Positions 36,660 through 46,637 of a DNA stretch of 64,000 bases are shown piece by piece (the first letter of the stretch is position 1; every line of letters starts with the position of its first letter). The stretch spans positions 23,098,287 to 23,162,286 of the forward strand of contig OY735219.1 in the NCBI GenBank assembly GCA_963457665.1. Reading direction: 5' to 3'. The notes beneath the pieces are model-generated. The model saw nothing but the letters and a program-made list of their open reading frames with translations, made no database searches and was not told the DNA's origin. The position numbers were made by a program, and so were the translations under genes. The stretch comes from Thysanoteuthis rhombus (taxonomy: Eukaryota > Mollusca > Cephalopoda > Oegopsida > Thysanoteuthidae).

Positions 36660-36740
36660 TAAATCATTTTTTTGCAGCCTAGTAGCACATGCTTTGTGGC
36701 CCAATACCAATCCACAGCCCCGTGCTTGGGGACGACTGAT
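36660..36740 (-). mobile_element. Possible hAT-like element end
   Basis: On the minus strand, CAGTCGTCCCCAAGC followed by GGATTGGTATTGGGCC resembles the ends of hAT-derived repeats (CAGTGGTTCCCAA, GACCGGTACTGGGCC). Only one end is seen. Confidence 0.3.
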
Positions 36741-37014
36741 CTAAAAAGAATCAAAAATAAAATGAACTGAAAGAGGATGTAAAGTAATAATTAAGAGAAT
36801 CAAAAAATTGGTTCATCATTACAAATATAAAACATGGCTATAAGCAGCAGACTATTCAATCTAACCAACTGTTAAATGTTTTTCTGATATCATCTATGGT
36901 CATTATTTCTGAACCTGCAGCATACTACACAAGGGAATGTACCTTTAACTGCAATTCTACAGGAAATAAAAACTGAAAAGAGTAAATGATTACTAGAAAA
37001 AATTATTGACTGAC

Positions 37015-37153
37015 CTGCAGGTGCAGTAAAAGGAGTGTCCATCTTTGTGCATCTGCTGGGCCAGTTCCATTTGATGATTGTTCATCAGCTTTTCATTTAC
37101 AACTGTGATGAGTGGTTTTCCAAGGGACAAAGTTTCTAGAACAGTGCCTGCAC
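37015..37153 (-). CDS. ALG13: ALG13 exon 3
   Basis: 139 nt, acceptor TTATAG, donor GTCAGT; enters phase 1, leaves phase 2. Encodes [28 protein letters not shown] and HSFYCTC, close to the human block ending FYCTC. The glycine-rich loop and Asn-Glu-Lys-Leu motif belong to the sugar-nucleotide site of the family. Confidence 0.9.
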
Positions 37154-40100
37154 CTATAAAAAGAATTATGCACTTTATGTATTAATGTTTATCAAATCCA
37201 ATGAGAGATATATTGTTGAATATATCAATTCAAAATTTGTGTAAAGACTAATTTCCTTAGATATGCCATAATAAATTAAAGGAAGTTTGAGAGGTTACAA
37301 TTTTTTTCAGGTATTACTAAAGAAAAACATTTCATTAAGATGCCCATGATAGAGAAATGTGGCGGATCCAGGGGCAGGTCTATGTCCAATGACAGACATT
37401 AAAAGACTGCTGCTGATGATGATGATGATTAGCTCATCTATCATGCTAGTGATACCAAACAATCACTGAATGAACTAGACAAGTTAGGAGAGATGAACTA
37501 GACAAGTTCAGGAAGTACTGGCTCCGTGACGCCCATGATAGAGAAGTGTGGCAAATCCTGGGGAAGGTCTATGTCCAACGACGGACGCTAAAAGACTGAT
37601 GATGATGATGAAATACAAATCAACAACACTATTCAAGAGGTATTTCATTTATCAATTTCTTTTGACTTTTCATAAAAATAAAAACTATTTACCTGCATGA
37701 CTGATCACAAGGTCCGCATGTTTTATGTCTTCATGAATAGAAGATTTATAATCATAGCAGTGCACGTCTAATCCACAAACCTGTGTCTGTATTGGAATAG
37801 GACTGGATCCAGTTTGTACCATCATCCGTTTGAAACCAGCTTGACGAAATTTCTGAATACAAAGAAGATAAATAATCAGACTATTAATACGCTTGTCACA
37901 TTCATGACTGTGGTACTCTCATTGATCAATTGGTAAATGAAAAAAAAAATTGACCACAGGACAGATTTTTGGAGTTACATTTAATCTTTTCCTGGCAAAC
38001 AACACGATACATACAAAAAAAGCACAACAACATTACCTTAGCACATACTATTTTTGTTTTTAAGCTTTTGACCACTCAACATGCAGAAAGCATCATTGAA
38101 AAATTTTCTAATTAGGATATAATGATCTTCTTGCGAAAATGTCCAGCCATTAGAAAATTCACATTACATTCTTAAATTTTAAAATGTTACTTTGTCATTA
38201 TTTTAATTTTTTTTGGTCATTATTTACACAGTGCAATGCTGCAGCATTTTAAGTGTAGATCATTAGATGAACACATATGAAAGAAATCTCAATAACAGAT
38301 AAAGAAACAACTTTGATAGGAGATATTGTCACAGTTTTGTATTGCTGTGTCTGCCCAAATGCTGACTGAAAATGACACAAGTGAAAATCAGGAGAATATT
38401 TGAATTGAAATAGCAGTACGTTGTAGTTTGTTTATTTTAAGCTACCCTATGATTAAGGTTACATGAACATCTAACAGTTAATTTAAGGTTTTGGACATAA
38501 CATTCACTTTTAATAAGTCTAATAATTTATTTTTGCTGTGCCTCAATCTAACTTAATAATTAGAAGTAATTATCTGACCAAACTTAGTATAGATATTACC
38601 TGTTACATTTACAATCTATTTATTTATTATATTCAAATAGACTTTTTTTACCTTACTACAGTTTTGATCAAATGTGCCATTTTTTCCCCCTTTTTCACTT
38701 CTGCCATTCTTACCAGGATTAGTCCACTCTATAACAAAAAGGTCTAGAAAATTTATCTCAGAAATCCTGGATAGTTTAGGAATGTTCAACAATTTATAGT
38801 TACAGGGCCAACACTGCTATACAATACTGTTTTGTTTCAGACTCCTTTTTTTTCTTAAAGTAATCCAGTCCAAATACAAAGTTATTCTTGCATATTTGAA
38901 GTATTTGCCATCATGAATTAAAAATGAATTCATAGAATATTCATAACAATTAAAAATACCTTGTCTATAACCCGAGAGTGTAATATGTGATATCCATAAG
39001 GGAATAGTCTTTTTCATTGATCTCTTTCTTCAGTGTGCAAAGCAAACAGAAAATTTGAGTGCTTGGTTAGTGGTATGATCTGTATCTAACACTGTCAAAA
39101 ACTGGTTTGTTCTGGTTGGTTTAATAACGACCATGATTATTCTTCTCTGCTGAACAGAGACATGAGATGGAATTCTATGTTTAAGAAAGAAAGAAAATGA
39201 AAATATTTCCGTGTCAAAAATTATGGAACAAGATGTACAGCATGCATTGCCAAATTAGAATAACTTATTTACAATTGTTGCAGTTGACATTTAAATTTTC
39301 TATTTGATATCGTTTTTTTTTGCTTTGCACCAACAGGAAATAAGACCAATAAAAGAGAATTTCTTTCCTCACAGATATTACATAATACTCCAGAAGAAGG
39401 CTGTAGAATGATTCAGCCAAAATGATCTGTTAAAATCAACGATGAGACGAGGAGACTGGATTGTTTGTAGAAAAAGTTTGAAAGATTTCTTTGAATAACC
39501 ATGACAATATTTTTCAACAGTAGTTTTCACTAGTTTAAAACTTTTTTTATTGCATCTAAATTGATTAAAAATAAAACTGGTCTGGCTAATCAATCAATAG
39601 AAACCATCACATGCCGCATGCCATGTTAGTGGTGATCAATAAAAAAAAAATTTTTTAAAGGGACGACCAATGAATAAGTTACTTCTCTCACCTTTTGGTG
39701 GGCAGTGATCTCTTCAAAAAGTCTGAATTCTCAAAACACAAGCATAAATAATGCTAAATACAAACTTAGGACCAATCTAGCATAAACTTACATTGCAAAT
39801 TGACCCCACCCTTAATAAAAACAGATGTTGTGCCTGGTTAAATACTTATGAGTAATACTTTTTTATCAATGATGATTTATACATAAAAAAGTATTACTCA
39901 TATATGAACAAGCACGAAATCTGTTTTTATTTCATGAGATTATAGATTTGGGGCAGAGTAGTGAACAAAATTAGCCTACTAGTTAGGAAACTCTTCCATA
40001 TGATAATGTGAGTTCACTTTTTAATCTCTTTGATTAATTCTGAGCAAGAATTTTGAATGATAAAAAAAAAAAAACACCTTTTTTTTCCATTTAACAATTC

Positions 40101-43100
40101 AATTCTATTAAAAAACATTTTCAAGAAATTTAGTATTCAAAACCACAGAACATGACTAAATGCATGCCTTGTTATATTGATTGCAAACAATTTTGTTCCT
40201 CTTGAGTAAGGTTTCTTTTTTTTAACGCTCAAACACAAGCAATTAAAAGTAAAATGGCTGTTGCTTCAAATTCTTATGACAGATACTGTATATCTCAGAG
40301 AATTCATCAAAGGCCAAACAAACTGTTAAGAATACACATTCTTGAGATATTTTTTTTGAATTTAGAAACAGATTATTACTACATCTAAATTGACAAGAAA
40401 AATAAATGATCTGTTGAAGAAATTAGCATTGAATTTTTACTCTCAAAAGTTTATCTCCTTGCTTTATTTGGTGTAAGTTGGAAAGCATAAGCTGTTATGA
40501 TTGGAGGTTTTCAAGTAGATTATTTCTTTATCATATATCATTTTCAATTTGTCTTTTCAGATTAGAAAGAAAGATGAATGTATTAAATGGTTTTAGATTA
40601 ATTCATTGCACATACATAATACATTTATCTAGTGCAAAAAAGTATACAAGGTAACTTAGATCATTACATAGAGATAACCCACATAGACATGGGCATTCAT
40701 TAGGTTCAAAGCAAAAAAAAAAAAAAAAACAGTATCAAACAGAAAATTTGAATGTCAACCAAGCACTCAAATTTTCTGTTTGCTTTGCACGCTGAAGAAA
40801 AAGATTAATGAAAAAGACTATTCCCTTATGGATATCACATATTACACTCTCAAGTTATAGACAAGGTATTTTTAATTGTTATGAATATTCTACCTATTCA
40901 TTTTTAATTCATGATGGCAAATACTTCAAATATGCAGAAATAACTTTGTATTTAGACTGAATTAATTCAAGAGGGGAAAAATGTTCAAAAATTGAAACTT
41001 TATAGTCAATACAGGGTAATGGTGTAGTAAAATTGTTTTATGTAAAAAAAATTTACGTTTTATATGCTCACTCCATGATGTAACAGACAGGCCAGTTCAT
41101 GTATCTCTGTCAATGGTCAATTGCACCACTTGACATCTGGATCATACCGTGGGTTGTACTCACTTACACTACAAATGGCGGCAAGTGCTGCACCTTCTTT
41201 ACAGGTGGAATGTCTATTGTATGACAGGGTTGTCACTAAAATACATCACAATGATACCCTCCTCCAACCCTGGAAATATGTGCTTTCACTCCCATCCCTT
41301 CCTGGGAAAAGTAGCTGCAGACACCCATTCACTTAGATATAATTTTAATTTAGTATCTTAAAATATTTTCATACAGCAACCTATCAAGAGAGTTGATTTT
41401 CAAGTATCAAGGGAGATAACCTTCAAATATACCATTTTATACCAATAAGGGCTACAATCTTGGCCAAATCGGTAATCCAGCAAAAAAGAAGTATTAATGA
41501 CCATAGGCAAATTGTGTATTTCTCTATGAATGGGGATTTTTTATATTTTTTTTTTTTTTTTTATATATCAAGATGAGTGTAAGATCTATTTTTTAGTGCA
41601 AGAGAAGATAATTAAATTTTTTGTAACCAATATCTTTCTCAAGGTTACTTTTGAAAGAATTTATATTCTCTGATGTGACAGTTGCATTCCACAGAATGGT
41701 CACTATTGCATTCATAAAATACCCCCTTGGCCCTTTCACTTACTGCAATTGAAGTTTGCCGCTATGTCCCTGCTTTTGACTGTTAAGTGACGGTTGATTC
41801 ATGGGCTTGTTTAGGCATACTTTGCAGTGTGTGGATTTGTCCAGTATGTGTAGTCCTGAGATGATACAGAATGTCTTGATATTAGCACAGGTTCGTCCCT
41901 AAATGTAATTAAATCATGGATCTCTATAGGCCTCGCCAAGGCCTGCACCCTAAATTATGTTGTGTAATTTTGGGGGCTTTTACATTGTTATTGAAATTTT
42001 TATTAACTAATTGTATTGGGGTCATTTATGTTGTGTAATTGAGTAACCATGGCTATCAAAGATGGTAAAGGATTTTATCCTTTCTTATATGTGCATGTTT
42101 ACGTGTTCGTGAATTCCAGTGCTCCTAGCCATACCATTTTGTCTAAAAGATATGAAAATTGGCATCAGTACTTCACAAAACAGCTTCTAAAATATTCTTT
42201 TTTGATTAGGGAGTAAAAAAAAAAATGATCTTTTTTTACCTTTTGGGGGGGCCTTATTTTGATAGGTTTATTAACATCTAGATTCTGCAGAATTTCGATG
42301 CTTCTAGCAAATTACAATCTTTATTTAACACAATAGTCGTCTGTAGAGTTCGAGTTACATTTGTTTTTATCCTTTTGCACATCAATAGTTGAGTTCAACA
42401 ATGGTAAAAATTTTTGCATTCACAAAACAAAAGATTGCCATATTTTTCACTTGGAATGCATTATTCCTAATTCACATTTTGACGTTAAAGTTGAAGTTAC
42501 CTCCCTTAGTAATGGTTGTGTGAAAATATTTTGAGATGCTAAGGGTAAAGTAGGGAAGATTAGGGCAGAGTGTGACAAACCCATTTTCTCAAAAACTGTA
42601 GGCTGGAAAGTGCTACCATCCTGTGTGGATATGTACCATTAAACTGTCTTTCTTTCACCAAAGCAACTGAAAAGCTGATGTGATAAGAGGTGAGTTTACC
42701 TTAGTTTGGCTACTTATTTTACTCCAAAGTAAAATTTTTGTCATCAGTGTGAAACCCAATATACAGTTAATCACAGGACGTGAGTAGAAATCCTTGACTT
42801 GCAATTTAGAGCCGTAAGCTGCTGGATCAAAGCACGACAAGATATCACTGTTGTTGGCATGCAATAAGGTATGTAACAATGATGTTTGTATAAAGATATT
42901 ATAGGGTATAATGAAACAAGGTGGATGAATTTGAACCCGTTATTGAGGTCATGAACTATATCATTCATCACACCCACAGCTCAAAGAAGAATCCATCATT
43001 GCTCATTTTTGACAACCATGAAAACCACATTTCAATTCCTGTTATTGACATGGCCAAGGATCCTGGATTCTGCAACAGAAACCTGGAAAGCTCATCACAA

Positions 43101-45541
43101 TATATGAGATTGACCATCATTTTGGTATAAGCCCATGAAAAGGCAATGACACCTTCCAACATTCTTTCAGAGCTCAGAAAAACCATGATTAATTCTATGG
43201 ATGAGAACATGTTTTCTGGGTTAGATTTTTTAACTTGCTATCACAGATCAACCAACCCCATCAGCCAGCAAGGAGACCACTTCCATCATGGAAGGAACAG
43301 CTGGACATTCCAATCAATCCCCAAAGCCATTTACACCAGCTACATTTTGTTCTGCACAAGAATTCAGGGGATTTCCCTGAATCCCCAATGAGAAAGGAGA
43401 GTGTTCCAGGGAAACAAAGTCATAAAAATGAGAAAGGCATTATCACCAGGGATACTTCAGCAAGAGAAGCCTTGCTATCAAGGAAGACTGAAGATACAAC
43501 AAAATCCAGAAAAATAAAGAACTTCAAAGCAAGAGGAAGCTCCATGCAAAAAATGACTCCTTGATAAGGCATCATCATTTGATCCTAATTATGATGATAG
43601 GGACGGCTGAGCCTGGAAACGAATTACAAATTCTTTTTTTATCAAATCGAGTTGTTTTGGGGTTGGTTTTTTTTTTCAAATCTTGTGTTATTCTTTCACA
43701 CACTGCTATTTTTTTCTTTTTACAGAAAATAGCCAGAGAATATGTTAGCATATGATAAAAACTTGCCTGGAAGAGCAATATTTTACTTAATTTTTCTTTC
43801 AGTTTTTCAAATTCCTAAATGAGGCTTTTGAGCTAAATCTCCGCAACTGTTTTTTCAAAAAGGTAAACAGAATTTATTTTGCCATGGACCTATCCAATAT
43901 TTGTATAATTCATTACTGAACAGATGTTTTAAGTAAAAATAAATAGTCCAATGAATTAGTTTTCGTCCTTTATGATATAAGTACAGAAGATTCTTTCAAA
44001 ATCCAATGAATCAATTTTCTTTCTTTCTATTTTTTTTTTTTTTAGTAAAATTTTCAAATCTAGGTGACGTGTTTTACTAGTGAAATTTTGGATAATTTTC
44101 AAAAGCAAATTATGTGTAAGCTTTTGTTTATAGTGCTAAAGCTTCTTGCAAGCACTTTGTTTTCAAAATATCTCCGGTTTTATTAAGGTGTACAAAAAAA
44201 AATATCTCAGATTTTTTTCAATCTTCTTACTTGCTAATAACAAAGATTATAACGATAATATTGAATTTTACATGATTTTGACTTTTTTTTTTTTCATAAG
44301 GTGTCGATTTCTGTGTCTATGCCATCGCAGGCCGCGTGTATGCATATATGAATGGGACTGATTATGACACATCACCGTCTGATCAAAATAGATACTGAAA
44401 TGTTCTATTATTTCTTTTATGGGCGGTGAAGTGTCAAAATCAGTTCCATTCAAATATCGAAAAATTTGAGTTTAAAATTCCAAGTTAGCAAATTTTATTG
44501 TTACAATAATGCAATGTTTACACATATAAATTTGAATGATACAAGAATGAATTTGAATAACAATAGATGTGTGACTCCTGAAAACAAAAACACGAAAGCG
44601 TGAGTGATAATCTGGGACGATAATAGAGAGGCAAGCATTTTTGTTCTATGAAGAAACTACGATAGAACCGAAACTCAAAAATGTTAAATAACCATCTGTT
44701 TCACAACAATTTCTCCCAAATGCAATTTAATGGCCACAAAGAAGTAATGTATAACCAAAACAAATCAAGCGAAAGCACGAAATATTCGCTATCAGGTTTC
44801 CATAACTTGCAAATGTACATGAAAAGAATAACGACTCGTAAAGAAAGATAAGAAAAACGATTAAGAAAAACAACAATTTGAAGACTAATATAATAAATCG
44901 ACCTGGTGTGGAAAAAAAAGCAATCCTACGTTTTGAGAACGCAAAACATTTTAACCATTGACGAAAATCGACTATGGATGCACAGGGAGGAAAATATTTC
45001 GGTGTCTATAAGAATCAACAAACGGTAAAAGCCTCTTCAGCACAATATAGTGAAGGTGGTTCCAATATTGAAAATAGTGAAGTTCACACACTCGTTCACA
45101 CGATGCTAAAAAGAAATAAGAGTATCAGTGGAAGAAAAACAATTTGAATTAGACCTTATAATCCGCAGTAACCATGAAATTACTTTATGGATATATGTTG
45201 AATAAATAAATAAAAAACATGAACAAATGATTAACAATATGATAATATATAAACTGATTTTTAAAAATGGTAATACAAATGATATCAAAAACTACATATT
45301 GAATCAAATAAATAATTGGATTTTGATATTGTCTGATCACTTACAATTAACTCGGTTCTCTTTTGTGCATTCGTAGTCGATTTAAATCAATCGTTAAATG
45401 TTTGCGTTCACAAAACGTAAGATTACCTGCATGTTTTACCTGGCACATTTCATCGGAGACCACTTGGCGCACTAAATCATCGAATCTAGTTGTCCCCACT
45501 GTGACAAAGACTGTTTTTGAGCCAAGTTTATTGTTAGTCAT
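37015..45541 (-). CDS. ALG13: ALG13-like UDP-GlcNAc transferase catalytic subunit (three exons seen)
   Basis: Three minus-strand exons join in frame to residues 1-133 of a GT28-fold protein. Recognised blocks are VFVTVGTT and FDDLV near the N-terminus, [14 protein letters not shown] at about 81-94, and NEKLMNNHQ at about 107-115, all diagnostic of ALG13. In known species ALG13 pairs with membrane-bound ALG14 on the cytosolic ER face and adds the second GlcNAc to dolichol-PP-GlcNAc. The start at 45541 adds about eight residues before the usual MKxVFVTVG opening. The final part of the catalytic domain (about 30 residues in short isoforms) is not securely found; it may be in the 200-N gap or beyond. 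Whether the long form with OTU and Tudor domains exists cannot be told. Confidence 0.9.
37339..37429 (+). mobile_element. RTE-type LINE tail, copy 5
   Basis: Last 90 bp of the LINE with a GCTGCTGATGATGATGATGAT tail (first part diverged), in ALG13 intron 2. Confidence 0.7.
37487..37611 (+). mobile_element. RTE-type LINE tail, copy 6
   Basis: Last 125 bp of the same LINE, nearly identical to copy 1 at its end, with a short GAT tail. It lies only 58 bp after copy 5 and 80 bp from ALG13 exon 2. Confidence 0.75.
37693..37852 (-). CDS. ALG13: ALG13 exon 2
   Basis: 160 nt, acceptor TATTCAG, donor GTAAAT; enters phase 0, leaves phase 1. Encodes [15 protein letters not shown], a [16 protein letters not shown] segment and DLVISHA, matching the middle of ALG13 (human: [28 protein letters not shown]). 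Intron 1 is 7.6 kb. Confidence 0.9.
38854..39068. repeat. Inverted duplication, left arm (215 bp)
   Basis: Reverse complement of 40,757-40,971 with few differences; shared landmarks include GCTTTGCAC and TATTCCCTTATGGATATCAC on the right arm. Both arms are inside ALG13 intron 1. Confidence 0.85.
39585..39815 (+). repeat. Family B, 3'-truncated copy
   Basis: Begins AATCAATAGAAACCATCAC and includes CAGTGATCTCTTCAAAAAG and TTGCAAATTGACCCC. It ends where the hairpin at 39,816 begins. Confidence 0.6.
39816..39930. repeat. Compact foldback of about 115 bp
   Basis: Inverted arms of about 50 bp; the inner 19 bases (ATGAGTAATACTTTTTTAT at 39,848-39,866 and its complement at 39,883-39,901) are perfect, with a 16-base loop. 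Confidence 0.75.
40757..40971. repeat. Inverted duplication, right arm (215 bp)
   Basis: Partner of 38,854-39,068, separated by 1.69 kb. The high identity suggests the arms are recent or maintained by gene conversion. Confidence 0.85.
41590..41730 (+). repeat. Dispersed repeat, copy 2
   Basis: Partner of the 36,420-36,560 segment in the same orientation. Confidence 0.5.
42921..43560 (+). mobile_element. pogo/Tigger-like DNA transposon remnant (DDE transposase C-terminal half)
   Basis: Open frames carry the late DDE_1 blocks of pogo-like transposases: [13 protein letters not shown] followed by [14 protein letters not shown] (the second catalytic Asp of the DNH type), then in another frame a TIYEI segment, [13 protein letters not shown] and DFLxxYxTDxP-like sequence. 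The part that normally holds the PPHCSHxLQPLD motif is missing between the two blocks, so an internal deletion and frame changes have killed it. The N-terminal DNA-binding half is absent. It sits in ALG13 intron 1. Confidence 0.65.
44922..45424. mobile_element. Foldback element with 60-bp inverted ends, next to ALG13 exon 1
   Basis: Left arm 44,922-44,983 and right arm 45,365-45,424 are inverted copies (AATCCTACGTTTTG...GGATGCAC in pattern). Single arms of the same family occur at about 42,361-42,436, 52,570-52,650 and 56,463-56,545. The right end lies about 15 bp from the last base of ALG13 exon 1. No coding capacity. Confidence 0.7.
45440..45541 (-). CDS. ALG13: ALG13 exon 1
   Basis: ATG at 45541-45539; 34 codons ending in CAG before a GTAAAA donor, phase 0. 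Contains the nucleotide-sugar-fold opening [17 protein letters not shown] second in-sequence CAG/GT lies 13 bp into the intron. The sequence from about 45,424 downward belongs to a repetitive foldback element, so the open frame beyond the donor is not coding. Confidence 0.88.
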
Positions 45542-45740
45542 CGTCGCGTGTAATTCTAAAATGAATGACCATCGAGAAATAATCGCTCTGTCTAAAAAGC
45601 GAATCGTTTACTCCGGAAGACGAACCAATAAAACTAGTTCAGTTATTTCTGGGGATGACGTAATAGACAGACACCATCTCTAAATGAAAACAGGAACACA
45701 CACTCTGCAAACCCTGCGACGCTGTTTACATTATTACTAC
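45542..45740 (-). promoter_or_regulatory. Likely ALG13 promoter region
   Basis: This 200-bp stretch is richer in CpG than its surroundings. It holds an ETS-type CCGGAAG (45613-45619), a CCAAT (45625-45629) and a CRE-like TGACGTAA (45656-45663). Such clusters are common in housekeeping promoters. No TATA box is obvious. The transcription start is not known; the call is inferred from position and motifs. Confidence 0.45.
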
Positions 45741-45974
45741 GGAAACAAATGTTGACAATTCTTATCAACCTTTTTTGATTTGATCTTGAAGAAAGTGAAT
45801 TTGGCTATTATAGAACTGGCGACTTTCCTCCTACGCTTCTCTTTACTTGGCAAGCAGCAACAGTTACTCTCTTTTCCCACTCTCTCAATAAAGTACCTTA
45901 TCCATCTTCTGAAGCAATAAGCAGCTTTCAACCTTTTACAATTTGGTCTGAAAGAAAGTAAATTTGGCTCTTTT

Positions 45975-46081
<107 letters not shown>

Positions 46082-46082
46082 A

Positions 46083-46180
46083 GGGCAAAAAGCATAAAAA
46101 TTTCTCGCACAAAATTTAACCACTTGAAATGCCAAGCAGCATTAGAAGTTCTTGGTTAGATTAAAACGTGACAAAACTTA
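46083..46180 (-). mobile_element. MITE family A, partial copy
   Basis: Reverse-oriented internal sequence with TTAGATTAAAACGTGACAAA, lacking the terminal bases. Confidence 0.5.
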
Positions 46181-46305
46181 GAAATGAGATCCACTAAAAA
46201 CAAAATTCAGTACCTTGTGGCTTATTTTCTAATTTTTGGAGTGAATGCAAAATAACCTTTAAAGATGTACATTTAGATTATGAAGCCTGTTAAAAATGAT
46301 TTATA

Positions 46306-46637
46306 CTGTCACCAATTACAAATGGTTTTGTCATGTTTTAATCTAACCAAGGATTTTCTGTCCTGTTTGGCACTTTAAAGGGTGAAATTTTGTCCAGAGA
46401 AATTTTGTCCACTGCACTTTTTGTCCATATACACTCAAAAGATGCTGTCAACCTTTTTTTCAACATAGTCAAATAAAAATTTGTTAGAGCAGGTGACATT
46501 CATCATTGGTAAAAATACTAAGCCATTGCAAATATGTGTCAGAGAATTCAAACGAAACCCTAAAGGACAAAACCCCCTCACTTAAGGATCAAAGTACCCC
46601 TCTGGTTGAAAAAAAAATTCTGTGTAATTGGTGACAG
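46306..46637. mobile_element. MITE family A, complete copy
   Basis: About 332 bp ending in perfect inverted repeats CTGTCACCAATTACA and TGTAATTGGTGACAG, flanked by TA on both sides, as for Tc1/mariner-type target duplications. AT-rich, with repeated TTTTGTCC motifs inside; no coding capacity. Confidence 0.75.

Noticed and set aside
45347-45439. Open frame continuing past ALG13 exon 1
   Set aside because: It reads into the foldback element; the conserved continuation is exon 2.
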